DNA of 42,267 nucleotides from Ramlibacter sp. (GTDB taxonomy: Bacteria; Pseudomonadota; Gammaproteobacteria; Burkholderiales; Burkholderiaceae_C). The stretch lies in NCBI GenBank assembly GCA_012729605.1, contig JAAYCV010000137.1:1-42267 (forward strand), written 5' to 3'. The notes below the pieces were generated by a model. It saw nothing but the letters and a program-made list of their open reading frames with translations, ran no database searches and had not been told where the DNA came from. Numbering within the stretch: position 1 is the first letter of the stretch; each line of letters starts with the position of its first letter. Position numbers and translations under genes: made by a program. Positions 28,093 to 36,997 of the stretch are shown here, one piece after another.

Positions 28093-29481
28093 ATGTTTGA
28101 TACCGATCCCTTCCTGCTGGCCGGCCTGCTGTTGCTGCTGCTCAACCTGATCCTGCTGCTGGTGCTGTTGTGGCGCCTGCAGAATCGCCAGGCGCTGCAT
28201 GACATGCGTGAATCGCTGTTTGATGACCTGCGCGATCTGGTGCTGCACGGCAACGAGCGGCTGGAACGCGAACTGCGCCAGGAGCTGGCCGAAACCAGCC
28301 GCAGCAATCGCCAGGAGCAGGGCGATGCCCTGGCGCGCTTCCAGAACAGCCTGCTGCAACAGGGTGCCGAAGCGGCACGTAACCAGCACCAGCAGCTCGA
28401 TGCCATGGCGCAACAACTCGGCCAACTGCAGCACCGCCTGCTGGAAACACTGGGCCAGCAACTCGATCGTGTGCACCAGACCAGCGCCGAACAGCTGCAG
28501 GGCGTGCGCCAGACGCTGGAGGCGCAGCTGCAGCAACTGCAGGAAGGCAATACACGCAAGCTGGAAGAAATGCGCCAGACCGTGGACGAAAAACTGCAGT
28601 CCACACTGCACACGCGGCTGGACCAGAGCTTCCGCCAGGTCGCCGAGCGGCTGGAAATGGTGCAGCGCGGCCTGGGCGAAATGCAGGCGCTGGCGCAGGG
28701 CGTGGGCGACCTCAAGCACCTGCTGACCAATGTGAAGACGCGCGGCATGTTCGGCGAGGCGCAGCTGGGTGCCTTGCTGGAACAGGTATTTGCGCCGGAG
28801 CAGTACGCCAGCCAGGTGCAGCTGCACCCGGAAGGCCGCCATGCGGTGGACTTTGCCATTCGCCTGCCGGGCCGTGGCGATGCCAGCCAGCCGGTCTGGC
28901 TGCCGATCGATGCCAAGTTTCCGAATGAAGACTACGAGCGCCTGCTCGAAGCGCAGCAGCGTGCCGATGCCATGGCGGCGGATGAGGCAGCGCGCCAGCT
29001 GGAAACCCGCATCCGCCAGGAGGCCCGCGCGATTGCCGAACGCTATGTGCGCCCGCCGTACACCACCGATTTCGCCATCCTGTTCCTGCCGTCCGAAGGC
29101 CTGTATGCCGAGGTGTTGCGTCGCCCCGGACTGGTGGAAAGCCTGCAGCGCGAGCATCGCATCACGCTGGCCGGACCGACCACGCTGCTGGCCATGCTCA
29201 ACTCGCTGCAGATGGGATTCCGCACGCTGGCTCTGGAACAGCGCAGCAGCGAAGTCTGGCAGGTGCTGGGCGCGGTCAAGACCGAATTTGGCAAGTTTGG
29301 CGAGGTGCTGACGCGCGTCAAGAGCCAGACCCAGACCGTGCTGCGCACGCTGGACCAGGCCGAGGTACGCAATCGTGCCATGCAGCGCGTGCTGCGCCAG
29401 GCCGAAGCCTTGCCGCAGGACCAGAGCAGCGCGCTGCTGGGCCAGGACGATGCAGGGGATGGCGAATCGCAACAGCCCTGA
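28093..29481 (+). CDS. rmuC: RmuC family protein (DNA recombination/putative nuclease)
   Basis: Family member of RmuC, which limits inversions at short inverted repeats in E. coli and has a predicted nuclease core. It has 462 residues. An N-terminal membrane anchor (about residues 8-28, LLAGLLLLLLNLILLLVLLW) is followed by a long Gln/Leu/Glu coiled coil (30-210) and the RmuC domain (about 215-430), with KTRGMFGEAQLGALLEQVFAPEQY, WLPIDAKFPNEDYERL and DFAILFLPSEGLYAEVLRRPGL. No good ribosome-binding site is visible at the ATG, and a hydrophobic start is normal for the family. Confidence 0.93.
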   Translation: MFDTDPFLLAGLLLLLLNLILLLVLLWRLQNRQALHDMRESLFDDLRDLVLHGNERLERELRQELAETSRSNRQEQGDALARFQNSLLQQGAEAARNQHQQLDAMAQQLGQLQHRLLETLGQQLDRVHQTSAEQLQGVRQTLEAQLQQLQEGNTRKLEEMRQTVDEKLQSTLHTRLDQSFRQVAERLEMVQRGLGEMQALAQGVGDLKHLLTNVKTRGMFGEAQLGALLEQVFAPEQYASQVQLHPEGRHAVDFAIRLPGRGDASQPVWLPIDAKFPNEDYERLLEAQQRADAMAADEAARQLETRIRQEARAIAERYVRPPYTTDFAILFLPSEGLYAEVLRRPGLVESLQREHRITLAGPTTLLAMLNSLQMGFRTLALEQRSSEVWQVLGAVKTEFGKFGEVLTRVKSQTQTVLRTLDQAEVRNRAMQRVLRQAEALPQDQSSALLGQDDAGDGESQQP

Positions 29482-29486
29482 CAGCA

Positions 29487-29511
29487 CAAGGCCTGCACGC
29501 AGCAGGCCTTG
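29487..29511. terminator. Convergent terminator after rmuC
   Basis: CAAGGCCTGC (29487-29496) and GCAGGCCTTG (29502-29511) form a perfect 10-bp stem with loop ACGCA, six bases after the rmuC stop and 20 bases from the opposing lipoprotein stop. Confidence 0.7.
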
Positions 29512-29531
29512 CTGCAGGGCAGGTGGAGGTG

Positions 29532-29768
29532 TCAGTCGATGATGATCACGGCACCATCCGGACCGACGCTGCACTTGCCATTCTTCTGATGTCCCGGCGG
29601 GCAGAAGCCGCCACCAGGCAGGCAGTTGCCCTTCTTCGCCTGGCCGGGCGGACAGACGCCGGAATTGGCCGGGCCGCCGGAACCGTAGTAGCCACCATCC
29701 GGGCCTACTGCCACGGTGCAGCCAGCCAGCAGGGCGCCCAGAAAAGTCGCAGAGAGCAGGGCTTTCAT
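29532..29768 (-). CDS. Small Cys-rich lipoprotein with repeated CPPG motif
   Basis: No known family recognised. It has 78 residues. The signal peptide MKALLSATFLGALLAGC has a lipobox (LAGC, Cys17). The mature part has a duplicated pattern CPPGQAKKGNC...CPPGHQKNGKC, i.e. two copies of CPPGxxKxGxC joined by LPGGGF, flanked by two copies of VGPDG. Five Cys including the lipidated one leave four for two disulfides. AAGGAG precedes the start. Asp/Gly and Ile-rich ends (AVIIID). It is 99 bases downstream of the LOG gene on the same strand. Function unknown; an envelope role is likely from the lipobox. Confidence 0.82.
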   Translation of the reverse strand: MKALLSATFLGALLAGCTVAVGPDGGYYGSGGPANSGVCPPGQAKKGNCLPGGGFCPPGHQKNGKCSVGPDGAVIIID

Positions 29769-29867
29769 GTCGATCTCCTTGTCGTTGTTGCTATCCGCCC
29801 ATCCTGACATGCTTCGCGTAAGCCAATGGTTGCGACAGGTAGCTGCCGGTAACAACACGCAAGCAGA

Positions 29868-30812
29868 TCAGCCTGGTTGCTTTCCGTCCTCATCCAGTGC
29901 ACCGCAACCGGCATCGTGCAGGACGGATCGCACGCCCTCATCGTCGCAATTGAGCTGGTAGAACTCGCGGATGCAGCGCCAGGCATCTTCCGGCGTATCC
30001 ACGTAGCTGATCAGCTGCAGGTCTTCCGGCGAGATCATGCCTTCCTCGGCCAGCACTTCCAGATTCAGCACACGCTTCCAGTAATGGCTGCCATACAGCA
30101 CGATCGGGACCGACTTGGTCTTGCGCGTCTGCACCAGCGTCATTACCTCGAACAGTTCGTCCAGCGTGCCAAAGCCGCCGGGGAATACCACCAGGCCGAG
30201 TGCGCGCATCATGAAATGCATCTTGCGCAGCGCAAAGTAGTGGAACTTGAAGTTCAGCGCCGGCGTGACGTAGGGGTTGGAAAACTGCTCGTGCGGCAGC
30301 GTGATGTTCAGACCGATGGTGGGTTCACCGGCTTCGCTGGCACCGCGGTTGGCGGCTTCCATGATGCCGGGACCGCCGCCAGTACAGATATACAGATGCG
30401 TATCGCGCGGCTTGCCGATGCTGTATTCGGCCACCAGCCGGCCAAAGGCGCGTGCCGCCTGGTAGTGTTCGGCGCCGCGCGCCATGTGCTCGGCGCGCTG
30501 CAGCAGCGCCGGGTCGCCGCTGCGTTCAGCTTCCTGGCGCGCCTGGGTCGCCATTTCGGGCGAGGGCAGGCGGGCGCTGCCGTAGACCACGATGGTGTGG
30601 TCAATCTCGCGCTTGTCCAGCTCCATCTCGGTTTTCAGCATCTCGATCTGCAGGCGGATGCTGCGGGTTTCGCTGCGCAGCAGGAATTCGGGATCGGCAA
30701 AGGCCAGTCGATTCGAATCCGGATGCAGCAGCGTGCCCTGGTCGGTCAGGGTCTGCAGGTCGTTCCAGGCACGTGCCAGGCGTTCCTGGCTCAGGTTGAC
30801 AGTTTGTTCCAT
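29868..30812 (-). CDS. LOG-family protein, long form
   Basis: Second LOG/lysine-decarboxylase-like Rossmann protein in this window, with 314 residues. It has an N-terminal helical extension of about 100 residues (ERLARAWNDLQTL..., RSIRLQIEMLKTEMELDKREID) missing from the short paralog at 1722. The core has VVYGSARLPSPEMA, YICTGGGPGIMEAANRGASEAG, and the signature FPGGFGTLDELFEVMTLVQT. Known relatives are nucleotide 5'-monophosphate nucleosidases. It is read from upstream near the efp terminator. Substrate unknown. Confidence 0.88.
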   Translation of the reverse strand: MEQTVNLSQERLARAWNDLQTLTDQGTLLHPDSNRLAFADPEFLLRSETRSIRLQIEMLKTEMELDKREIDHTIVVYGSARLPSPEMATQARQEAERSGDPALLQRAEHMARGAEHYQAARAFGRLVAEYSIGKPRDTHLYICTGGGPGIMEAANRGASEAGEPTIGLNITLPHEQFSNPYVTPALNFKFHYFALRKMHFMMRALGLVVFPGGFGTLDELFEVMTLVQTRKTKSVPIVLYGSHYWKRVLNLEVLAEEGMISPEDLQLISYVDTPEDAWRCIREFYQLNCDDEGVRSVLHDAGCGALDEDGKQPG

Positions 30813-30852
30813 GCGAAAGCGGCTTTCAGGGTTTGGCTGGCGCGCAGGGCGC

Positions 30853-30886
30853 CCAAAACGACAAAAGGCTTCCGGAGAAGCCTTTT
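30853..30886 (-). terminator. Terminator of efp
   Basis: ACAAAAGGCTTC (30859-30870) and GAAGCCTTTTGT (30875-30886) form a perfect 12-bp stem with loop CGGA, 38 bases past the efp stop; T-rich sequence follows on the minus strand. It separates efp from the LOG gene. Confidence 0.85.
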
Positions 30887-30923
30887 GTTCACGATGTCTA
30901 GGTGACGGCTGTCACCTGTCATC

Positions 30924-31478
30924 TTATACGCGCTTGCGGTACTCGCCAGTGCGGGTGTCGATTTCGATGCGGTCGCCCTGGTTCACGAACAGCGGCACGG
31001 ACACTTCAAAGTCGGTCGCGATCTTGGCCGGCTTCAGCACCTTGCCGGAAGTGTCGCCCTTGACGCCCGGCTCGGTCCAGGTGATTTCACGCTCGACGCT
31101 GGTCGGCAGCTCCACGGAGATCGCCTTGCCGTCGTAGAACACGACTTCGGCTTCCATGCCTTCTTCCAGGTAGTTCAGGGCGTCACCCATGTTGTCGGAT
31201 TCGACTTCGTACTGGTTGTACTCGGAATCCATCCACACGTACATCGGGTCAGCGAAGTAGCTGTAGGTGCACTCTTTCTTGTCCAGGATGATGTGGTCCA
31301 TCTTGTCGTCGGCCTTGAACACGACTTCGGTACCGAAGTTGTTCAGCAGGCTCTTGAGCTTCATGCGCACGGTAGCAGCGCCGCGGCCGCCACGGGCGTA
31401 TTCGGTCTTCAGGACAACCATCGGGTCTTTGCCGTGCATGATCACGTTGCCGGCGCGGATTTCTTGTGCGATTTTCAT
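30924..31478 (-). CDS. efp: Elongation factor P (Arg32 type)
   Basis: Relieves ribosome stalling at polyproline by binding near the E site and P site. It has 184 residues with the three beta-barrel domains. The modification loop is [19 protein letters not shown] with Arg32 at the tip, so it belongs to the subclass activated by EarP rhamnosylation rather than the EpmA lysylation type, which has Lys34. The C-terminal [13 protein letters not shown] is conserved. earP is often next to efp in Betaproteobacteria but is not adjacent here. Divergent from the membrane-protein gene at 31648. Confidence 0.96.
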   Translation of the reverse strand: MKIAQEIRAGNVIMHGKDPMVVLKTEYARGGRGAATVRMKLKSLLNNFGTEVVFKADDKMDHIILDKKECTYSYFADPMYVWMDSEYNQYEVESDNMGDALNYLEEGMEAEVVFYDGKAISVELPTSVEREITWTEPGVKGDTSGKVLKPAKIATDFEVSVPLFVNQGDRIEIDTRTGEYRKRV

Positions 31479-31647
31479 GATGAGTAACTGGGTTGTGCCG
31501 CGCGCATCGGGCGGCTGGTACAGGCAGGCCCGGTGCAGTCTCGTGCAGTATGATGGGCGCTGGAAGAGTTGCAGTTTACTAGCTGCAAACCCTTATTTTA
31601 CCCCTAATTGCCCCCCGCTTGTCCAGCCAGCACCCCTGGCTCCTGTC

Positions 31648-32121
31648 ATGGCATCCAACCCGATCCAGTCTCTGTTGCAACAGCTGTCCTCCGGACAGGG
31701 CTCCAGTGCCAGCCAGCCCTGGGCGCCGCCGCCGCATGGCGACTTCGAGCGCTATGCGCAGCAGCTGGTGCAGGACAACAACCGGGCGCTGCTGCAAGAC
31801 CTGCAGCGGCAGACCGGCAACACCGATCTGGGTTCCTGGCGCTGGCGACTGCAGCAGTGGGCCATGCAGCACAACCAAGGCCAACAGCCCGCCCGCCTGC
31901 CGGTGCCTGTCACCCCGCCTCCGGCACCAGCGGCCAGTACGCCTCCGGCAGCGCCGCGCCCGGCACGCCGCAAGTCGCGCATGCCCTCGATCATGATGTC
32001 GCTGGTAGTGCTGCTGATCGTGTTGCCGGATGACCTGAAACCGCTGCCGGTGGTCGGTTTTATCGCTGCCATGTTTATTCCGCCCATCCGCAACTGGCTG
32101 CTGCAGGACCAGCAGCCCTGA
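31648..32121 (+). CDS. Hypothetical Pro-rich membrane protein
   Basis: No family recognised. It has 157 residues. Gln/Ser-rich N-terminal half (NPIQSLLQQLSSGQGSS; HGDFERYAQQLVQDNNRALLQDLQRQ, predicted helical), a Pro/Ala/Arg linker (about 85-112), then two hydrophobic stretches at the C-terminus (MMSLVVLLIVLP and VVGFIAAMFIPP) separated by DDLKPLP, which could form a membrane hairpin. A short basic stretch ARRKSRM lies just before the first. dut begins 19 bases later, so the pair is probably co-transcribed. No clear ribosome-binding site at the ATG; the start is tentative. Confidence 0.65.
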   Translation: MASNPIQSLLQQLSSGQGSSASQPWAPPPHGDFERYAQQLVQDNNRALLQDLQRQTGNTDLGSWRWRLQQWAMQHNQGQQPARLPVPVTPPPAPAASTPPAAPRPARRKSRMPSIMMSLVVLLIVLPDDLKPLPVVGFIAAMFIPPIRNWLLQDQQP

Positions 32122-32140
32122 CTGATCCATTAGCTAGCCC

Positions 32141-32596
32141 ATGCCACCCCAAGTCGAACTCAAGATACTGGACGCCCGCCTGCACCAGCAAATGCCGGCC
32201 TATGCCACACCCGGCAGCGCCGGCCTGGACCTGCGCGCCTGCATCGATGCGCCGCTGGAGCTGGCGCCTAACGCCTGGCAGCTGGTACCCACCGGCATGG
32301 CGATCCACTTGGCCGATCCCGGCTATGCCGCCATGCTGCTGCCGCGTTCCGGCCTGGGGCACAAGCACGGCATCGTGCTCGGCAACCTGGTCGGCCTGAT
32401 CGATAGCGATTACCAGGGCCAGTTGATGGTCAGCCTGTGGAATCGCACCGATACACTGTTCGTGATCGAGCCGATGGAGCGCGTGGCGCAGATGGTGATC
32501 GTGCCGGTGCTGCAGCCGCAATTCACGCTGGTGGAAGAGTTCTCTGGCAGCAGCGCGCGCGGCGAGGGTGGCTACGGCTCGACCGGTCGCCAGTAA
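32141..32596 (+). CDS. dut: dUTP diphosphatase
   Basis: Hydrolyses dUTP to dUMP, keeping uracil out of DNA and supplying thymidylate synthesis. It has 151 residues, the trimeric form. All five motifs are present: [32 protein letters not shown] with the catalytic Asp, RVAQMVI and the C-terminal [15 protein letters not shown]. It follows the hypothetical membrane gene by 19 bases and converges with mnmC, their stops six bases apart. Confidence 0.97.
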   Translation: MPPQVELKILDARLHQQMPAYATPGSAGLDLRACIDAPLELAPNAWQLVPTGMAIHLADPGYAAMLLPRSGLGHKHGIVLGNLVGLIDSDYQGQLMVSLWNRTDTLFVIEPMERVAQMVIVPVLQPQFTLVEEFSGSSARGEGGYGSTGRQ

Positions 32597-32602
32597 GCCG
32601 GA

Positions 32603-34384
32603 TCAGCTTGTCTTGTCCAGCCAGCGGCTGGCCGCCAGCAGGCGCGCCAGCCGCTTTTCCAGTGGCCAGGGCTCGTCGTGCAGCTGCGCGGCCAGCAGCT
32701 CGCCCGCCAGCACCGACAAGCTGAGCCCGCGCGCGCCCATGCCGCAACTCAGTTGCAGGCCTTTCAACACTCCCGGCTGAACCGACAGGGCGCCAACGGC
32801 CGGCAGGCGGTCCGGCAGCGTGGCACGCACGCCGGCCCAGCCGTGACCCCGCGCGTGGTCAAAATCGTCGTGCAGGATATCGGCTGCAGCCGGGTGCAAA
32901 AGCTGCAGCTTCTGCCAGATCTCGGGAAATTCCTGTTTGCGCACATCAGGTGAATTATCAGATCGGGTAAAGGTGGATCCGGTAATCCAGATGGATCCGT
33001 TCTGCGCTGATGTCTGCCACGGAATATGGCAGGCCAGACTGCCCTTGCCGTTGACCGGCACGGCGGGCAAGGCGTCATGTGCCTGATCCTGCCAACCCCA
33101 GGCGACCTGGCCGCGCAAGGGGTTCAGCGGCAAGGTTTGCTGCAGCGATTGCAGCAGCTGGCGCGAATCGAATCCGGCTGTCAGCACCAGCAAGTCCGTC
33201 TCGCCGATCAGTGTGCCGGCGGCGTCCAGCAGCTGCCAGGGCGCATCGGCCTGGCTGCGTTGCAGCGCATGCACCGCCGTGTTGCCAATAAAGCGGATAT
33301 TCGGGTGCTCCAGCTGCGCCTGCACCAGCCGCCAGGGCTTGATCCAGGCGGCGCAGTCGTGCCAGACCGCGGTGGCATGGGCGGGCAGGCCGGCGTCCTG
33401 GATTTGCCGGGAGGTTGCGGCGCTGGCCCAGGGGTGGCTTGCGCTGATCCAGTCCGGGGCATCGTCCGCATCGGCTAGCCATTGGCGGGGCAGCTTGCTC
33501 TTGCCATCCACGCAGTGTTCCAGCACACCGGTAGCGGCCCAGTCCTCGCCGGGTTGCAGCAACTTCTGCGCGCGTTGCAGCGTGCTGCGGATGCCGGCAC
33601 GGATCACGCGTGATATCAGGGTGTCATCGGCCGAGCTGTGCGGCACCACCAGGCCAACCGGCAGGCCGGAAGCACCAGCGGCCGGACGCGCAGCCCGATC
33701 CAGTACCGTAACCTGCCAGCCGCGTTCGGCCAGGCTGCGCGCCACGGCACTGCCAGACAGGCCGGCACCGATGACGGTGGCCTGGCGTGGAACCGCAGCC
33801 GGTGCCGACGCCGTACGCCAACGCGGCGCAAAACGCAGGCTGCCGGCAGTCAGCTCGGTGGCCGGTTCCCAGCCGCGCGCGCGCAGCTGCGCCAGCCAGT
33901 CTTCAGGGAGAGGGGTATCGGCGCGATCCAGCTGCAGCAGCGTACCGTGCCGCGCCAGCGCACTCAGGCCGGCGGCCAGGCCTTCACGTTGGGAGCGATC
34001 GGCTTGCTGCAGCAGGTTGGCAGACAGGGTGATATGGGCAAAGTGTCCGCTGGCTTCACGCAGCAGCTGCCAGGGATCGCCAATAGCCAGATGCAGGTCC
34101 AGCCGGCCCGGCAGCAACGGCAGCCGATGCCAGCCCGGCAGCAACGGCAGCCGATGCCAGCCCGGCAGCAGACCCCAGGCCTGTTGCTGGATCGCCTGCT
34201 GCAATGGCACCTGTTCTTCAGGCGTTGCGGCCAGCGGCAGGCAGGCCTGTTGCAGCCACTCTGTGCTGGGGGCCGCAGGGCAGATCCAGACCAGTTGCCG
34301 GCTGCCCGGATGTTCCGTACGGACATGCGCGAGTGGCGGCAGGGCAGTCTGCCCCGGCGCGAAAATCGTCAGCGCATGCGGCAC
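32603..34384 (-). CDS. mnmC: MnmC-like tRNA modification enzyme with degenerate methyltransferase half
   Basis: MnmC finishes the mnm5s2U34 wobble modification: an FAD oxidase half removes the carboxymethyl group and a methyltransferase half methylates the amine. The oxidase half is intact (about residues 205-590; GAGLSGSAVARSLAERGWQVTVLDRAARPAAGASGLPVGLV; CGMGARGLSLSVLAGELLAA). The N-terminal half keeps only patches such as PGWHRLPLL...RLDLHLAIGDPWQLL and has no ETGFGLG SAM loop and no LDGFAP motif. It contains an in-frame 27-bp tandem repeat. The length is about 593 residues. Start uncertain: GTG at 34384, 13 bases after the yggX stop, or ATG at 34447 overlapping yggX. Confidence 0.85.
   Translation of the reverse strand: MPHALTIFAPGQTALPPLAHVRTEHPGSRQLVWICPAAPSTEWLQQACLPLAATPEEQVPLQQAIQQQAWGLLPGWHRLPLLPGWHRLPLLPGRLDLHLAIGDPWQLLREASGHFAHITLSANLLQQADRSQREGLAAGLSALARHGTLLQLDRADTPLPEDWLAQLRARGWEPATELTAGSLRFAPRWRTASAPAAVPRQATVIGAGLSGSAVARSLAERGWQVTVLDRAARPAAGASGLPVGLVVPHSSADDTLISRVIRAGIRSTLQRAQKLLQPGEDWAATGVLEHCVDGKSKLPRQWLADADDAPDWISASHPWASAATSRQIQDAGLPAHATAVWHDCAAWIKPWRLVQAQLEHPNIRFIGNTAVHALQRSQADAPWQLLDAAGTLIGETDLLVLTAGFDSRQLLQSLQQTLPLNPLRGQVAWGWQDQAHDALPAVPVNGKGSLACHIPWQTSAQNGSIWITGSTFTRSDNSPDVRKQEFPEIWQKLQLLHPAAADILHDDFDHARGHGWAGVRATLPDRLPAVGALSVQPGVLKGLQLSCGMGARGLSLSVLAGELLAAQLHDEPWPLEKRLARLLAASRWLDKTS
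34107..34170. repeat. 27-bp tandem repeat inside mnmC
   Basis: Two identical 27-base units (34107-34133 and 34134-34160), with the first 10 bases of a third unit following. In frame, it encodes a repeated PGWHRLPLL on the minus strand. The exact identity suggests a recent duplication or replication slippage. Confidence 0.9.
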
Positions 34385-34397
34385 GAAAGAGAAAGGA

Positions 34398-34670
34398 TCA
34401 GGCCTGCGGCGGCACGTAGCCGGCAGCCTGGTCGGCACCGGCGCCAAAGAAATGGTTTTCCATCTGGCGAGCCAGGTACTGGCGGGCGCGGGCGTCGGCC
34501 AGGTTCAGGCGGTTTTCGTTGACCAGCATGGTCTGGTGGCGCAGCCAGTCCATCCAGGCTTCCTTGCTGACGCTGTCAAAAATGCGCTGGCCCAGTTCAC
34601 CGGGGTAGGGCGCACGTGCCAGACCTTCGGCTTCCTTGCCCAGCTTGATGCATTGAACCATGCGTGTCAT
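34398..34670 (-). CDS. yggX: Oxidative damage protection protein / Fe(II)-trafficking protein
   Basis: Small YggX-family protein that protects iron-sulphur clusters and is thought to handle labile Fe(II). It has 90 residues, the usual length. The conserved Cys7 is in [17 protein letters not shown], then [36 protein letters not shown] and [14 protein letters not shown]. It is upstream of mnmC in the same direction and divergent from acs (281-base gap). Confidence 0.95.
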   Translation of the reverse strand: MTRMVQCIKLGKEAEGLARAPYPGELGQRIFDSVSKEAWMDWLRHQTMLVNENRLNLADARARQYLARQMENHFFGAGADQAAGYVPPQA

Positions 34671-34853
34671 GTCGTATTCCTTTTCATTCAGTCAGTAGGG
34701 GAGCCGCCGTGGCGGCTTCGATGCGGGAATTGTAGCGACCAGCCGGCATTTGCCGGGCAAGCCCTGTTTCGCATAAGGCTTTGCCATGAAATCTCAGCCC
34801 TTGTGCAACTAGGGTTATCACGGTTCACGAAGCTGATGAATGTCATGGGCAGG

Positions 34854-34877
34854 ACACTTGCCAAGTGTTACTATTCT
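34854..34877 (+). promoter_or_regulatory. Inverted repeat and -10-like site upstream of acs
   Basis: ACACTT-GCC-AAGTGT (34854-34868) is a perfect 6-bp inverted repeat placed directly before TATTCT (34872-34877), a plausible -10 box; no good -35 box is seen, which suggests an activator-dependent or regulated promoter. The acs ATG is 75 bases further. Confidence 0.4.
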
Positions 34878-34951
34878 CGTCTAGGCAGATGCTGGCAAAA
34901 ACGCATCGCCAGGAAAATCACCAAGGAAAACCCACTGTCCAGGAGACAAGC

Positions 34952-36949
34952 ATGACAGCACAACCCGGTGCAATTGAATCGGTTTTGGTTGAAAACCGTG
35001 TATTCCCCCCGTCCGAAGCCACCATGGCTGGCGCCCGTATCAAGGGCATGGAGGCCTACCAGGCCCTGTGCGACGAGGCCGAGAAGGACTATGAAGGTTT
35101 CTGGGCACGCCTGGCCAAGGAATACGTGGTCTGGGACAAGCCCTTCACCAAGGTCCTGAATGAATCCGAAGCGCCTTTCTTCAAGTGGTTTGAAGACGGC
35201 GAGCTGAATGCTTCCGCCAACTGCCTGGACAAGCACATGGGCACCCCGGTCGAGAACAAGACCGCCATCATCTTCGAGGCCGACGGCGGCGAAGTGACCA
35301 AGGTGACCTACAAGGAACTGCTGGCCCGCGTCAGCCAGTTTGCCAACGCGCTCAAGGCCGAAGGCGTCAAGAAGGGCGATCGCGTCATCATCTACATGCC
35401 GATGACGATCGAGGGCATCGTGGCCATGCAGGCTTGTGCCCGTATCGGCGCCACCCACTCCGTGGTATTTGGCGGCTTCTCCTCCAAGGCGGTGCAGGAG
35501 CGTATCGTTGACGCTGGCGCCGTGTGCGTGGTTACCGCCAACTACCAGATGCGCGGCGGCAAGGAACTGCCCCTGAAGGCCATCGTCGATGAAGCCCTGC
35601 AGGAAAAGGGCACCGATTGCGTCAAGAGCGTGCTGGTGTTCGAGCGCACCCCCACCAAGTGCAATATGGTGGAAGGCCGCGACAAGACCTTCTCCCAGGT
35701 GCTGGAAGGCCAGAGCACCGAGTGTGTGCCTGAATCCGTCGAGGCCGAGCACCCGCTGTTCGTGCTGTACACCTCCGGCTCTACCGGCACGCCCAAGGGT
35801 GTGCAGCACAGCACCGGCGGCTATATCCTGGGTGCCAACCTGACCATGCACTGGACTTTCGACATCCGTCCGGATGACGTGTTCTGGTGTACCGCTGACA
35901 TCGGCTGGATCACTGGCCACACCTATATTGCCTACGGTCCGCTGGCTGCCGGCGCCACCCAGGTGGTGTTCGAGGGCGTGCCCACGTACCCCAATGCCAG
36001 CCGCTTCTGGAAGATGATCCAGGATCACAAGGTCACCATCTTCTACACGGCACCCACGGCCATCCGTTCGCTGATCAAGATGTCCGACAATGATCCGTCC
36101 GTGCATCCCAACCAGTTTGACCTGTCCAGCCTGCGTATCCTGGGCAGCGTGGGCGAACCGATCAACCCCGAAGCCTGGATGTGGTACTACAAGAACGTTG
36201 GTGGCGAACGCTGCCCGATCGTGGATACCTTCTGGCAGACCGAAACCGGTTCGCACGTGCTCACGCCGCTGCCGGGTGCCACGCCGCTGGTGCCGGGTTC
36301 CTGCACGCTGCCGATTCCGGGTGTGCAGGTCGCCATCGTGGACGAGTCCGGTCAGGACATGCCCAACGGTGCTGGCGGTATCCTGGTGATCAAGCGTCCG
36401 TGGCCGAGCATGATCCGTAACGTCTACGGTGATCCCGAGCGTTTCAAGAAGAGCTACTTCCCCGAAGAGCTGGGTGGCTACTATCTGGCTGGCGACGGTG
36501 CCGTGCGCAGCGAAGACCGTGGCTACTTCCGCATCACCGGCCGTATCGATGACGTGCTGAACGTGTCCGGCCACCGCATGGGTACCATGGAAATCGAATC
36601 CTGCCTGGTGGCCAAGTCCGACCTGGTGGCAGAAGCTGCCGTGGTGGGCCGTCCCGACGAAGTGTCCGGCGAAGCCATCTGCGCCTTCGTGGTGCTGAAG
36701 CAGGGTCGCCCGGCAGATGACGAATCTGCGAAGCGCATTGCCAAGGAACTGCGTGACTGGGTCGCCCACGAAATCGGCCCGATCGCCAAGCCCAAGGACA
36801 TCCGCTTTGGCGACAACCTGCCCAAGACCCGGTCCGGCAAGATCATGCGCCGCCTGCTGCGCAGCCTGGCCAAGGGCGAGGAAATCACGCAGGACACCTC
36901 CACGCTGGAGAACCCGGCGATCCTGGGTCAGCTGGGTGATACCTACTGA
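34952..36949 (+). CDS. acs: Acetyl-CoA synthetase
   Basis: AMP-forming enzyme that makes acetyl-CoA from acetate, feeding central metabolism and PHA synthesis. It has 665 residues. Motifs: [52 protein letters not shown], and the C-terminal [14 protein letters not shown], with Lys630 being the family's regulatory acetylation site. AGGAGA lies 6 bases before the ATG. It is divergent from yggX and faces fbp across a terminator. Confidence 0.97.
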   Translation: MTAQPGAIESVLVENRVFPPSEATMAGARIKGMEAYQALCDEAEKDYEGFWARLAKEYVVWDKPFTKVLNESEAPFFKWFEDGELNASANCLDKHMGTPVENKTAIIFEADGGEVTKVTYKELLARVSQFANALKAEGVKKGDRVIIYMPMTIEGIVAMQACARIGATHSVVFGGFSSKAVQERIVDAGAVCVVTANYQMRGGKELPLKAIVDEALQEKGTDCVKSVLVFERTPTKCNMVEGRDKTFSQVLEGQSTECVPESVEAEHPLFVLYTSGSTGTPKGVQHSTGGYILGANLTMHWTFDIRPDDVFWCTADIGWITGHTYIAYGPLAAGATQVVFEGVPTYPNASRFWKMIQDHKVTIFYTAPTAIRSLIKMSDNDPSVHPNQFDLSSLRILGSVGEPINPEAWMWYYKNVGGERCPIVDTFWQTETGSHVLTPLPGATPLVPGSCTLPIPGVQVAIVDESGQDMPNGAGGILVIKRPWPSMIRNVYGDPERFKKSYFPEELGGYYLAGDGAVRSEDRGYFRITGRIDDVLNVSGHRMGTMEIESCLVAKSDLVAEAAVVGRPDEVSGEAICAFVVLKQGRPADDESAKRIAKELRDWVAHEIGPIAKPKDIRFGDNLPKTRSGKIMRRLLRSLAKGEEITQDTSTLENPAILGQLGDTY

Positions 36950-36997
36950 TCCGGTGAGACAGGCGGCAGGCTGAATCTGTCGCCTGAACTGCGCAAG

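Noticed and set aside
27829-29574. 581-codon minus-strand frame opposite rmuC
   Set aside because: Antisense to rmuC, crosses the phasin promoter region, and is Leu/Gln/His low complexity.
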